From positions 62,001 through 126,000 of the forward strand of contig NZ_FUYB01000006.1 in NCBI RefSeq assembly GCF_900167255.1: a stretch of 64,000 nucleotides of DNA. Reading direction: 5' to 3'. This stretch comes from Thiothrix eikelboomii (GTDB lineage: Bacteria > Pseudomonadota > Gammaproteobacteria > Thiotrichales > Thiotrichaceae). The position numbers were made by a program, and so were the translations under genes. Shown here piece after piece: positions 19,716-28,646 of the stretch. Each line of letters begins with the position of its first letter. Positions within the stretch are counted from its first letter, which is position 1. The notes under the pieces are model-generated. The model made no database searches and was not told the origin of the DNA. It worked only from the letters and a program-made list of their open reading frames with translations.

Positions 19716-20576
19716 ATGACTAGCCCGATTTTGTCTTTTGAGTTCTTCCCACCCAAAACTCCACGGATGGAGCGTACCCTCTGGCGGAATATTGGGCAAT
19801 TGGAAATGCTCAAGCCTGCTTTCTTCTCCGTGACTTATGGGGCTTTAGGCAGCGAGCGTGATCATAGCTTAGACACGGTGTTTAATATGCAGCGTGAATG
19901 CCAAGTGCCTGTCGCTGCCCATTTAACTGCAGCAGGTCATACTCGAGAGTCTTTATTAGCTTTGGCAACGCGCTTCAAAGAGCAGGGCGTGCAGCGCATT
20001 GTTGCCTTACGAGGTGATGCTGATCTGACGGAGGGTGGCCTGAGCGAGGTTGCTGACATGGTGCAAGCTCTGCACACTATCGCCGATTTTGATATTAGTG
20101 TTGCCGCTTATCCTGAAACCCATCCGAAAGCTGCTAACCTAGCAGCGGATATCCAGCAACTGAAGCGTAAATTAGACGCAGGTGCAAAGCGTGCCTTGAC
20201 TCAGTATTTCTTTGAACCTGAGATGTTTTTACGTTTTCGGGATGCAGCCGTCAAAGCAGGTATTCAACAGTCTTTAGTACCCGGTATTTTACCTGTGCAT
20301 GATTTTGATAAAGTCATCTCTTTCAGTGCACGTTGTGGTGCAACCGTGCCAAACCGCTTCCACTCAATTTTTGAAGGGACGGTTGCAGGTAGTCAAGAGC
20401 AGAAAAAATTAGGGATTGAGCTAGCGGTCGATTTATGTGAAAAACTCATGGCTGAGGGTGTGAATCAATTGCACTTCTACACCTTAAACATTCCAAGCCT
20501 AACCTTTGAAGTGGCTCATCAATTAGGCTTACCTTTAGCTTGGGACGAGCAGCCGCATTTGAAAATAGCCGCTTAG
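19716..20576 (+). CDS. metF: 5,10-methylenetetrahydrofolate reductase
   Basis: 286 residues from the ATG at 19716. Reduces methylene-THF to methyl-THF for methionine synthesis using FAD and NAD(P)H. The short bacterial form is shown by FEFFPPKTPRME, SVTYGALGS, VALRGDADL and the C-terminal LHFYTLN. A TTG two codons upstream is less likely than the ATG. Divergent from its probable regulator metR. Confidence 0.96.
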   Translation: MTSPILSFEFFPPKTPRMERTLWRNIGQLEMLKPAFFSVTYGALGSERDHSLDTVFNMQRECQVPVAAHLTAAGHTRESLLALATRFKEQGVQRIVALRGDADLTEGGLSEVADMVQALHTIADFDISVAAYPETHPKAANLAADIQQLKRKLDAGAKRALTQYFFEPEMFLRFRDAAVKAGIQQSLVPGILPVHDFDKVISFSARCGATVPNRFHSIFEGTVAGSQEQKKLGIELAVDLCEKLMAEGVNQLHFYTLNIPSLTFEVAHQLGLPLAWDEQPHLKIAA

Positions 20577-20626
20577 GATAGTATTGGCAAAGTCCCTGTC
20601 GGCGAGTCCTGAAACAGGGGAGACAG

Positions 20627-20654
20627 GGGATAGGTCTATAACTTATCCCTTTTT
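20627..20654. terminator. terminator between metF and HDAC gene
   Basis: GGGATA (20627-20632) pairs with TATCCC (20644-20649), followed by TTTTT in the metF direction. Just upstream CCCTGTC (20594-20600) can pair with either of two ACAGGGG copies, giving alternative stems. It serves the convergent gene ends. Confidence 0.55.
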
Positions 20655-20669
20655 AAAGTTTAAAGGCTC

Positions 20670-21602
20670 TCAGTGAAACTCAGCTAATTCTTTCACATGC
20701 GCGGCGACACTGCGGCCTAATGAAGATAAGTCATAGCCGCCTTCTAAGCAGGACACGATCCGCCCTTGCCCATAATCTTTAGCGACTTGGCAGAGTTCAC
20801 GGGTAATCCATACATAATCCGCCTCGACTAAGTTAAACCCACCCATATCATCTTCTAAATGTGAATCAAAGCCAGCGGAAATCATCACTAATTCAGGCTG
20901 ATAGTCGCGCCAAGAGGTCAGCCACTGCTCACGTACTTGCTCGCGCCATTCGTTAGAGCGTGTTCCCGCTTTCATGGGGAGATTACGAATATTCAAAGCA
21001 CGGGTATCCGCCCCCGTAAACGGATAAAATGGATGCTGGAAGGATGAGCAAAACAATACCCGTGGATCATTGATAAAAATAGCTTCAGTCCCATCACCAT
21101 GATGCACATCAAAATCTACGATCAGAATCCGTTCAAGGCCGTATTGCGCCAGTGCATGGGCGGCTCCGACAGCGATATTATTAAAAAGGCAAAAACCAGC
21201 CGAATGAGCACGGCCTGCATGATGTCCGGGGGGGCGGGTCGCACAGAATACATGTTGATAAGACGAGGTCATGACTAGATCAACCGCTTGAGCAGCAGCA
21301 CCCGCTGAATATAAAGCCGCTGCTAAGCTATGCTTATTCATACTAGTGTCACCATCTAAGTCGATGATCCTGTCATCCTGTGGGGCGACTGCAAAAATTT
21401 TGTCGATATAATCAGTTGCATGCACCCGCAATAATTGCTCGCGGGTGGCCATTTGTGCATCATAATGACGGGTAATCCAATCCACTCCGGCGGTAATCAT
21501 ACGATTATTAATCGCATTCATTCGCTCCGGTGATTCGGGGTGATAAGGATTACCATGATCGTGAAGTGAACACTTTTGATGACTAATTACGGCTGCTGTC
21601 AT
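20670..21602 (-). CDS. histone-deacetylase family protein
   Basis: 310 residues, class II-like HDAC/acetylpolyamine amidohydrolase fold. Zinc-dependent deacetylase residues are all visible: RPPGHHAGR (His-His dyad), FDVHHGDGT (metal Asp and His) and late SAGFDSHLEDDMGG and SCLEGGYDL. Bacterial members remove acetyl from polyamines, acetoin-pathway proteins or lysines. It is divergent, 119 bp away, from a Pat-like lysine acetyltransferase, which suggests protein acetyl-lysine turnover as its role; that link is inferred. Confidence 0.92.
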   Translation of the reverse strand: MTAAVISHQKCSLHDHGNPYHPESPERMNAINNRMITAGVDWITRHYDAQMATREQLLRVHATDYIDKIFAVAPQDDRIIDLDGDTSMNKHSLAAALYSAGAAAQAVDLVMTSSYQHVFCATRPPGHHAGRAHSAGFCLFNNIAVGAAHALAQYGLERILIVDFDVHHGDGTEAIFINDPRVLFCSSFQHPFYPFTGADTRALNIRNLPMKAGTRSNEWREQVREQWLTSWRDYQPELVMISAGFDSHLEDDMGGFNLVEADYVWITRELCQVAKDYGQGRIVSCLEGGYDLSSLGRSVAAHVKELAEFH

Positions 21603-21721
21603 AGTTTTTTCAGTCTATAAAGAGTAGTATATGTTGCAGTGCACAAAAAAGATTGTTAAAAACGTTCTAGCGGTTTTATAAGCGCTCGGCCTCAGTAAGA
21701 ACTATCATAGAGGTTTTAATA

Positions 21722-24427
21722 ATGGGCCACCATTACCTAAATCAATTATTCGCGCCTTCAGCAGTTGCCATTTTCGGCGCCACAGAACGCCCTGATACCG
21801 TCGGTTTCCTCGTATTACAAAATTTAATCGAAGCTGGCTTCCAAGGCAAAATATTTCCCATTAATCCTAAGTATAAAACGATACAGGGTTTAACTGGTTA
21901 CCCCGGCCTGCCCGTGATTACTGAGGCGATTGAGCTGGCCATTATAGCGACTCCGGCTAATACCGTTGGAGAAATTATTAAGCAATGTGGTGAGCACGGT
22001 ATTAAAGGGGTGATTGTGCTCTCAGCGGGCTTCAGTGAAGCAGGTGCACGTGGCAAACGCATGGAAAAAGAGATGATGGAGTTAATTCATCACTATGGCA
22101 TGCATTTAATTGGCCCGAATTGCCTTGGCGTGATCCGCCCCTCCTCGGGTTTAAATCTCACCTTTAGTAAAAGCCAAGCACTACCCGGTAATCTAGCTTT
22201 AGTTTCGCAGTCAGGGGCGGTCTGTACGGCGATTTTAGATTGGGCGAGTACCCGCCAAGTAGGCTTTTCCACCGTGGTCACTTTAGGTGATGCGGCGGAT
22301 GTTGATTTTGGCGATGTGCTCGATTACCTAGCACTTGATCCTAAAACCGATAGTATTTTGCTCTATATCGAAGGTATTCATGATGCTCGTAGTTTTATGA
22401 GTGGCCTCCGTGCTGCTTCCCGCATGAAACCGGTGATTGTGCTTAAAGCAGGGCGTTATGAAGAAGGCTCGCGAGCCGCGAGTTCACATACGGGCGCCAT
22501 TGTGGGCGGTGATGATGCGTTTGATGCCGCCTTAGAGCGTGCGGGTGTGGTTAGGGTAAACACGATCACTCAATTGTTTTCTGCGGCCGAAATTCTGTCT
22601 TCCGGGATGACAGTGACCCAGAATCGGTTGATGATTGTGACCAATGGTGGTGGCCCGGGGGTGATGGCGACTGACCGTGCGGTTGAAATGAATTTGCGGA
22701 TTCCTCAATTAGCCGCTGCGACTGTAGCGGCTTTAAATCAAGTCTTGCCAGCAGCTTGGTCGCATGGGAATCCGGTTGATATTCTAGGGGATGCCACCCC
22801 TGAGCGTTATGCCGCTGTTTTGGATATTTGTTTAGCGGATGAGAGTGTAGATGGCATATTAGTGATGCTGACACCACAAGCCATGACCGATCCGGCTGCT
22901 GTCGCTCAAGTGGTTGTCAAGGCTAAGGCTAAATTTAAAAAGCCTTTATTGGCTTGTTGGATGGGGAATTCACAGGTTGAAGCGGGACGTGAAATTCTAT
23001 CGGCTGCCAAACTACCGCATTTCACCGCCCCTGAATCGGCAGTGGAAGCCTTTTCTTATTTATCGTCTTATCGCAGCAATCAAAAGCTGTTAATGCAAGT
23101 ACCTGCTTCGGTAGAGGTGCAAAGTTCCGAGCCTGATCTTGAAGGGGCACGCCTGATTATTGAAAGTGTATTGGCTGAAGGGCGGCGCGTGTTGTCAACT
23201 ACCGAGTCACGAGCCATTTTATCCGCCTTTCGTATTCCTTCTTTGCCAACGATTCTCACCCGGAGTCCCGCAGAAGCGTTAGTCGCCGCTGAATCAGTGG
23301 GGTTTCCAGTGGTGATGAAGGTGAGTTCACCGGATATTATTCATAAATCAGATGTGAATGGCGTGCGTTTAAATATTAATAGCGCCCGCACGGTTCGCAG
23401 CGTGTATCAAGAACTCACTGAAGCGACCATTAGAGCTATGCCGCAAGCCCGTGTTGAAGGCATTACGGTTGAGCGGATGTATCAGAGTGTAGCCGCCCGG
23501 GAATTAATGATCGGTGTGGTACATGATCCGGTGTTTGGGCCGGTGATTAGCTTTGGTACGGGGGGGACAGCGGTTGAGGTGCATCGAGATCGGGCAGTGG
23601 CTTTGCCACCTTTAAATGACTATATGATCAAGAAGATGATTTGCCGGACGCGAGCTGCACGGATGTTGATGGAGTTTCGCAATATGCCCGAGGTGAATTT
23701 CCCTGCTTTGCGCCAAATCTTGCAACGTGTTTCTGAAATGGTGTGTGAGTTGCCCGAAATTTTGGAAATGGACATTAATCCCTTAATGGCTAGCCCTGAA
23801 GGAGCTGTGGCTGTCGATGCCCGTTTTACGGTGGCTTATCCTAAGGGGGCAGCACAGCGCTATGATCATATGGCGATTCATCCTTATCCGAATGATTTAG
23901 TCAAGCATCAGCAGCTAGCGGATGGGACTAATATTTTAATTCGCCCGATTCGCCCTGAAGATGCTGAAATGGAGCAAGAGTTTGTACGGAGTCTTTCCCG
24001 TGAATCGCGTTATATGCGCTTTATGCAGTCTTTACGGGAGTTAACGCCCGATATGCTAGTACGTTTTACACAAATTGATTATGACCGTGAAATTGCTTTT
24101 GTGGCGATAGCGCGTGAAGAGGGTATTGATAAAGAGGTTGGGGTTTGCCGTTATTCAATTAATCCTGATCGCCAAAGTTGCGAATTTGCACTGGTCATTG
24201 CCGATGCTTGGCAAGGACGTGGCTTAGGTGGTTTATTAATGGAGACGCTGATTGATACCGCCCGTAGTCGTGGGTTGGCGATGATTATTGGTGAGGTCTT
24301 AGCTGAAAATACCGGGATGCTGCGGTTAATGAGCCGCTTAGGCTTTGAGCGTCATAAAAGTGAGATGGATGATAGTGTGGTGGTGGTGACGAAACGTTTA
24401 ACGAATACGAATAATAATAAACATTAA
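21722..24427 (+). CDS. Pat/PatZ-like protein lysine acetyltransferase (ADP-forming acyl-CoA synthetase fused to GNAT)
   Basis: 901 residues, the size of enteric Pat. Domains: CoA-binding (8-135, VAIFGATERPDTVGF), succinyl-CoA-ligase-like (150-300), a second ligase segment (to ~450), ATP-grasp (485-700, VVMKVSSPDIIHKSDVNGV) and C-terminal GNAT (735-895, with acetyl-CoA loop AWQGRGLGGLLME). The segment SSHTGAIVGGD places His256 where ADP-forming synthetases carry the phosphohistidine. Pat proteins acetylate acetyl-CoA synthetase and other metabolic enzymes in response to cAMP or metabolite state. Divergent from a deacetylase gene. It could retain real acyl-CoA synthetase activity. Confidence 0.93.
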   Translation: MGHHYLNQLFAPSAVAIFGATERPDTVGFLVLQNLIEAGFQGKIFPINPKYKTIQGLTGYPGLPVITEAIELAIIATPANTVGEIIKQCGEHGIKGVIVLSAGFSEAGARGKRMEKEMMELIHHYGMHLIGPNCLGVIRPSSGLNLTFSKSQALPGNLALVSQSGAVCTAILDWASTRQVGFSTVVTLGDAADVDFGDVLDYLALDPKTDSILLYIEGIHDARSFMSGLRAASRMKPVIVLKAGRYEEGSRAASSHTGAIVGGDDAFDAALERAGVVRVNTITQLFSAAEILSSGMTVTQNRLMIVTNGGGPGVMATDRAVEMNLRIPQLAAATVAALNQVLPAAWSHGNPVDILGDATPERYAAVLDICLADESVDGILVMLTPQAMTDPAAVAQVVVKAKAKFKKPLLACWMGNSQVEAGREILSAAKLPHFTAPESAVEAFSYLSSYRSNQKLLMQVPASVEVQSSEPDLEGARLIIESVLAEGRRVLSTTESRAILSAFRIPSLPTILTRSPAEALVAAESVGFPVVMKVSSPDIIHKSDVNGVRLNINSARTVRSVYQELTEATIRAMPQARVEGITVERMYQSVAARELMIGVVHDPVFGPVISFGTGGTAVEVHRDRAVALPPLNDYMIKKMICRTRAARMLMEFRNMPEVNFPALRQILQRVSEMVCELPEILEMDINPLMASPEGAVAVDARFTVAYPKGAAQRYDHMAIHPYPNDLVKHQQLADGTNILIRPIRPEDAEMEQEFVRSLSRESRYMRFMQSLRELTPDMLVRFTQIDYDREIAFVAIAREEGIDKEVGVCRYSINPDRQSCEFALVIADAWQGRGLGGLLMETLIDTARSRGLAMIIGEVLAENTGMLRLMSRLGFERHKSEMDDSVVVVTKRLTNTNNNKH

Positions 24428-24495
24428 ATGCGTCAACATTGATCATCTGCTGGTGCATCTGCTGATTTGTAGTGAACATGCTTTGCAGTATGCTT

Positions 24496-24510
24496 GTCAT
24501 ACAGTATGAC
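24496..24510. promoter_or_regulatory. perfect inverted repeat upstream of TIR gene
   Basis: GTCATAC-A-GTATGAC is a perfect 7+7 inverted repeat around one central base, 31 bases before the TIR gene start and inside its likely promoter or leader. A related half, GCAGTATGC, lies just before it. This resembles an operator for a dimeric repressor; no matching regulator is adjacent. Confidence 0.5.
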
Positions 24511-24541
24511 TCGAGTAGGGTCGGATAGCGAGGATAACAGC

Positions 24542-25348
24542 ATGATGCGCCGAACAGTTTTTGTTTCCTATTCTCGAAAAGATAGCCCTCAAGTAGAAAA
24601 AGCTGTTGAGCTATTAGAAGCTGGCGGGGCGGATATTTTTCGGGATATTGATGATATTCAATACGGTGATCGTTGGGAAACGGTGATTCGTGAAAAACTC
24701 GCCGAAGCGGAGCGCGTGCTGGTGTTTTGGAGTAGCAATGCGCAGTTATCTGAGTGGGTGAATCGGGAGTGGAGTATTGCGATTGCGATGCAAAAACGGG
24801 TAGTTCCTATTTTGCTAGATCCAACACCACTACCGCTTGAGCTTGGGCAGTTTCATGCTTTAACGAATTTTATGCTCAGTCCTCCCGCCACAGCAGCGGC
24901 TAAGTCACCTAAGGCTTATTTAACTTGGAGTTTGTTAGGGGTAGGTGGCTTAGGCTTAGCGGCTGTGATTGGTTGGATGAGTTTGAATTTGTCTCAACAA
25001 TCAGCGGAGGTTAGTTTAGAACCTAATATCGCTGAACAGGTCACTGATTCAGCAAGTCATACTGATGCAACAAGCAGTACTGATGCAACTAGTCATACCG
25101 ATTCATTAACAAGGCCGGATAATCAAACTAGCAGTTTAGGACAGGATCTTGTGCCGTCGATAACAGCACCGGCGACGGGTGCGGCCAGCGAGAGTCAAGC
25201 ACAAGAATCTGCGCACTATTTAGTCTGGTTAGCGGGTTTGCTAGTATTATTTACCTTAATCGTTTATCGAGTCTGGCAAGCTCGGCAGCATCGCCAGCTG
25301 CAGCTTCAGGCGGGTGAGCAGTTAATTAAAGACATTTTTCAGGAGTAA
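24542..25348 (+). CDS. membrane-anchored TIR-domain protein
   Basis: 268 residues from the ATG at 24542 (GAGG about ten bases upstream). Residues 3-105 form a TIR domain: VFVSYSRKDSPQ, the DIFRDIDDIQYGDRW loop and S-x-W-x-x-x-E (Ser70, Trp72, Glu76), the position of the catalytic Glu in NAD-cleaving TIRs. Then come a membrane helix (~126-148), a Ser/Thr/Asp-rich external stretch (~150-222, with repeats like SHTDATSSTDATSHTDS) and a second helix (~225-244). Both ends are thus predicted cytoplasmic. Three bases separate it from the DUF1415 gene. Role may be immune signalling or NADase; unproven. Confidence 0.85.
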   Translation: MMRRTVFVSYSRKDSPQVEKAVELLEAGGADIFRDIDDIQYGDRWETVIREKLAEAERVLVFWSSNAQLSEWVNREWSIAIAMQKRVVPILLDPTPLPLELGQFHALTNFMLSPPATAAAKSPKAYLTWSLLGVGGLGLAAVIGWMSLNLSQQSAEVSLEPNIAEQVTDSASHTDATSSTDATSHTDSLTRPDNQTSSLGQDLVPSITAPATGAASESQAQESAHYLVWLAGLLVLFTLIVYRVWQARQHRQLQLQAGEQLIKDIFQE

Positions 25349-25350
25349 GT

Positions 25351-25911
25351 ATGGCTTTACATCCACAAGCGGCCACGGTGATTGCTCAAACGCGCCAGTG
25401 GATCGAGCGTTTGGTACTCGCGCATAATTTATGCCCGTTTGCGCATCAGCCGTATCAAACCGATCGGATTCGGTTTAGTGTAACTGCCGCGACTAAGCCG
25501 GAGCTGCTATTAGCGGTCTTGAAGGCGGAATTGCATGCCCTCCAAGCGACACCTACGGAAAAAGTAGCCACCACACTGCTGATTCACCCTGAGGTTTTGA
25601 CAGATTTCTATGCCTATAATGATTTTCTGGATGATGCTGATGAATTGCTCTATCAAGAAGGCTTAGAGGGTATTTTACAAATAGCCAGTTTTCATCCACA
25701 TTATCAATTCTCTGGGACAGAGCCGGATAATGCTGAAAACTATACCAATCGCTCACCTTATCCGATGCTGCATTTATTGCGTGAAGCCAGTTTAGAGCAA
25801 GCTATTGCGCAACATCCGAATGTGGATGCGATTCCAGAACGCAATATTCAAGTGATGCATCAATTAGGGGTCGATACCCTCAAGCGTATTTTACAAGGGA
25901 AGAGTGTATGA
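25351..25911 (+). CDS. DUF1415 family protein
   Basis: 186 residues of a conserved proteobacterial family of unknown function. Diagnostic segments are LCPFAHQPY, TLLIHPEVLTDFYAYNDFLD, IASFHPHYQF and NRSPYPMLHLLREASLE. It has no signal or membrane segment. It lies three bases after the TIR gene and overlaps the rhomboid gene by ATGA, so all three are likely translated from one message. Confidence 0.88.
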   Translation: MALHPQAATVIAQTRQWIERLVLAHNLCPFAHQPYQTDRIRFSVTAATKPELLLAVLKAELHALQATPTEKVATTLLIHPEVLTDFYAYNDFLDDADELLYQEGLEGILQIASFHPHYQFSGTEPDNAENYTNRSPYPMLHLLREASLEQAIAQHPNVDAIPERNIQVMHQLGVDTLKRILQGKSV

Positions 25912-26495
25912 CTCAGCAAAATAACCAACACAGTATTCGGCAAGAACTCCCGCTGGTTTTATTGTTTGTTGGCTTAATTTGGTTGGTCTTTGTTTTGGAT
26001 CGGTTCTTACCTTTGGAGCAATTAGGTTTAGTGCCACGTGATAGCGGACATCTGTTTGGCATTATCACCATGCCGTTTTTGCACGGTAGCTTCGAGCATC
26101 TAATGAGTAATACGGTACCTTTATTAGTCCTGCTGACCTTATTAGCAGGTTCACGAGCCAATAGTCGGACGATTGTGCTAACGATTATCTTGCTCGGCGG
26201 AAGCTTGTTATGGTTATTTGGGCGTGGTGCAGCTTTGCATATTGGTGCAAGTGGCTTAGTGTTTGGTTTGGCGGTGTTTTTAATTGTTTCTGGTTTATTA
26301 GAGCGCCGTATCTTGCCTTTATTGATCGCGGTGTTCGTGGTGTTTATGTATGGCTCTAGTTTGCTGAGTGGGATTTTGCCTTGGCAACCCGGTGTTTCAT
26401 GGGATGGACATTTATTCGGTGGGCTAGCGGGGGCGGTGGCAGCGGTTTTTTTAGCACGTGGTCAGCAGCTGGTGACGCGGCGAACTAAAAGCTAA
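25908..26495 (+). CDS. rhomboid family intramembrane serine protease
   Basis: 195 residues with six hydrophobic helices. The catalytic Ser lies in HIGASGLVFG, the catalytic His in SWDGHLFGGLAG, and the first conserved helix holds HGSFEHLMSNTVPLL. Rhomboids cut single-pass membrane proteins within the bilayer. Its start overlaps the DUF1415 stop. A GlyGly-CTERM protein, the class of substrate cut by rhombosortases, is encoded 765 bp downstream, so a sorting role is possible; classical rhomboid activity is the alternative. Confidence 0.9.
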   Translation: MTQQNNQHSIRQELPLVLLFVGLIWLVFVLDRFLPLEQLGLVPRDSGHLFGIITMPFLHGSFEHLMSNTVPLLVLLTLLAGSRANSRTIVLTIILLGGSLLWLFGRGAALHIGASGLVFGLAVFLIVSGLLERRILPLLIAVFVVFMYGSSLLSGILPWQPGVSWDGHLFGGLAGAVAAVFLARGQQLVTRRTKS

Positions 26496-26506
26496 ACAGC
26501 ACCCCG

Positions 26507-27061
26507 TTAAGCGATCAGGCGTTGCCACCAAGAGCGTGACAAGGGTAGGTTTGAGTTATCGGGGGCAATTCTCGTCGTGGGTGCGCGCTGTGCCATTAAA
26601 AACTCGTATTGAATTTGGGTTTGCGGCATCGGGCAACCCCGTCGATCAGACATCAAGTTCATAGCGGCTTGTGGTGTCATCCCATCTCGGATCAATAAAC
26701 TACCCGCTAAAACGCCAGTACGCCCAATGCCAGCATAACAATGAATCGCCAGATTACGCCCCTGTCTAAGCTCAGTCTCTAAGTTATTAACTAAACCACG
26801 AAAGGCTGTTAAGTTGCGAGGAACTGCTTGATCAGGAATCGAAAAATGCTCAAAACCTAGATCGAATTCTTGACATAGATGTTCTTCAAGCGCTAAACCC
26901 CGAACAATCATCTCCGGCTTTTCCAGTAAGCAGACAATCGTATCAATCCCTAGACTCATATAATACGCCATATCTTCCGCTAAGACCTGAGGACGAGGGC
27001 AGGGCATTATATACAACTGACCCGCGCCAATTTGTTTCAGCTTAAAGATGCTTGGATTCAT
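26507..27061 (-). CDS. dual-specificity/tyrosine protein phosphatase
   Basis: 184 residues. The P-loop is HCYAGIGRTG (HCx5R), preceded by the ISL-like helix, with a general-acid Asp probably in FSIPDQAVP. Similar small cytosolic bacterial phosphatases are DSP-like or PTEN-like. It is convergent with the rhomboid gene. Substrate is unknown; whether it acts on phosphotyrosine or phosphoinositides cannot be told. Confidence 0.88.
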   Translation of the reverse strand: MNPSIFKLKQIGAGQLYIMPCPRPQVLAEDMAYYMSLGIDTIVCLLEKPEMIVRGLALEEHLCQEFDLGFEHFSIPDQAVPRNLTAFRGLVNNLETELRQGRNLAIHCYAGIGRTGVLAGSLLIRDGMTPQAAMNLMSDRRGCPMPQTQIQYEFLMAQRAPTTRIAPDNSNLPLSRSWWQRLIA

Positions 27062-27260
27062 GGAAATGAGAACTAAAACAATGACCGATGAAGTTTGGGA
27101 GTATAACCTATTGTTGGTGCAGGGCTAAGCAAATGCTGAGTAATTTAACAGCGGGTTTCCAATCATTACTGAGTAGGCTCCAGTTCTAAGTTATCCTTTA
27201 ATAAATACCACTTATAGTTTTGGACATCGACTCTTCAGCAGCATCTTTTAGACTGCTGTT

Positions 27261-28646
27261 ATGAAAACTAAGACACCTTTAAATTTTTTAGCCTTACTAT
27301 TCGTAGTCACCCATCTTCTTTACCTGACACCCAGTAAAGCAGCTGAGTTTTGTTCAGATGACTACTATATTAATGTTACTTTGGCCAACGGTGCGCGCTG
27401 GGATTTATGTTGGGAGCAGCGTAATCGTGAGGGGATTATCTTACATAAAGTGCATTACACTCCCGCCGCAGGACAGCGGCGCATGGTCTTAAGTAGTGCC
27501 AGCCTTGCACAAATTCATGTACCTTATGATGATAATGGCGCTCGCTACCATGATATTTCTGATTATGGTTTAGGTGGCAGCTATATGGTCGGCTTACGCC
27601 AAACCGATTGTCCCGCCGGAAAATTACTCAAGCTTGATAATAAGCCAGTGATTTGTGAGCAAATCAGTCAAAGCGATCACGGCTTTCGTTATCAAAACGA
27701 GCAGGTCAACATTGAGTCCTTATCGCTATTCAGTGTATCGCGAGTCGGTGCTTATCATTATATTCCTTTGTGGCGGTTTTATGCGGATGGTTCGATTGAA
27801 CCAGCAGTCGGGGCTACGGGGGCTTTGCAGCGCTTTAATGATGCCAGTGCTGAAGATAGGGGGTGGCTCATTGCAGACAATAAAGTCGGTTTAGGCCATG
27901 TGCATAATTTCTTTTGGAAACTTGATTTCGATTTAGCGGGTAGTTCGCGCAATGATCTGATTGAGGAGCTGAATCTGCAACAGCAGGGTGAACAACTGGT
28001 TTTACAAGTTAAAGAGCTGGCGACAGAAACGGGGCGTAGTGTGAATCCAGCCACTGCCCGTCGTTGGCTGATTCGTGATCGTGAGCAAAAAAATACCGAA
28101 GGGCAAGCCCTTGCTTATGAAATTCGTTTGCCACAGTCTGAGCAACAAGATAGAGGCCCCGATTCCGAAACCTTTACCCACGAGGATATTTATTTTACGA
28201 CCTTCCGTGATTGTGAGTTATATGCCTCCCACAATCCCGAGTTAGCAGGATGTGCAGATAGTTTGTCAGGTTTTGTCAATCAAGAAACTTTGCAAGGTGC
28301 TGATTTAGTCGTATGGCCGAGCACAACTTTTTATCATATGCCCCGTGCAGAAGATGCGCCTTTCATGGATGCGCATTGGTCTTATATTAGTCTGACTCCA
28401 CGGGATTGGCAGGCACGTAATCCCTTAAGCCCGAGTGCTGATCTCTCAGGTACTGATTTAGCCCAACCAGAGCCTGAGCCGGAACCCCCCATTACACCGC
28501 CTGTGCTCCCACCTCGCCCACCGATTACGCCACCTAGCCCAGTACCGGCTCAACAGGGCGGCACGGGTAGCTTGGATTATGGGCTGCTCCTGCTGCTGGT
28601 CTTAGCAAGTTGGGGGATGCGACGGCGGCGTAATAGACTGGATTGA
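27261..28646 (+). CDS. copper-amine-oxidase-like protein with GlyGly-CTERM tail
   Basis: 461 residues: signal peptide (to about residue 28), a single catalytic-type copper amine oxidase domain (~75-390), a proline-rich linker (403-430) and a GlyGly-CTERM anchor (GG at 433-434, hydrophobic helix, RRRR). Copper ligands match: His213 and His215 (GHVHNFFW) and His359 (YHMPRAED). Asp98 fits the catalytic base, Cys117/Cys132 the disulfide. The cofactor site reads Ala164-Tyr165-His166-Tyr167 where amine oxidases have Asn-Tyr-Asp/Glu, so topaquinone formation is uncertain. It lacks the N2/N3 domains of full-length enzymes. Probably exported and processed at the surface. Confidence 0.82.
   Translation: MKTKTPLNFLALLFVVTHLLYLTPSKAAEFCSDDYYINVTLANGARWDLCWEQRNREGIILHKVHYTPAAGQRRMVLSSASLAQIHVPYDDNGARYHDISDYGLGGSYMVGLRQTDCPAGKLLKLDNKPVICEQISQSDHGFRYQNEQVNIESLSLFSVSRVGAYHYIPLWRFYADGSIEPAVGATGALQRFNDASAEDRGWLIADNKVGLGHVHNFFWKLDFDLAGSSRNDLIEELNLQQQGEQLVLQVKELATETGRSVNPATARRWLIRDREQKNTEGQALAYEIRLPQSEQQDRGPDSETFTHEDIYFTTFRDCELYASHNPELAGCADSLSGFVNQETLQGADLVVWPSTTFYHMPRAEDAPFMDAHWSYISLTPRDWQARNPLSPSADLSGTDLAQPEPEPEPPITPPVLPPRPPITPPSPVPAQQGGTGSLDYGLLLLLVLASWGMRRRRNRLD

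Noticed and set aside
20581-20655. Alternative stems CCCTGTC/ACAGGGG after metF as a riboswitch
   Set aside because: The structure is downstream of both convergent genes and ends in a terminator; no known riboswitch core is seen.
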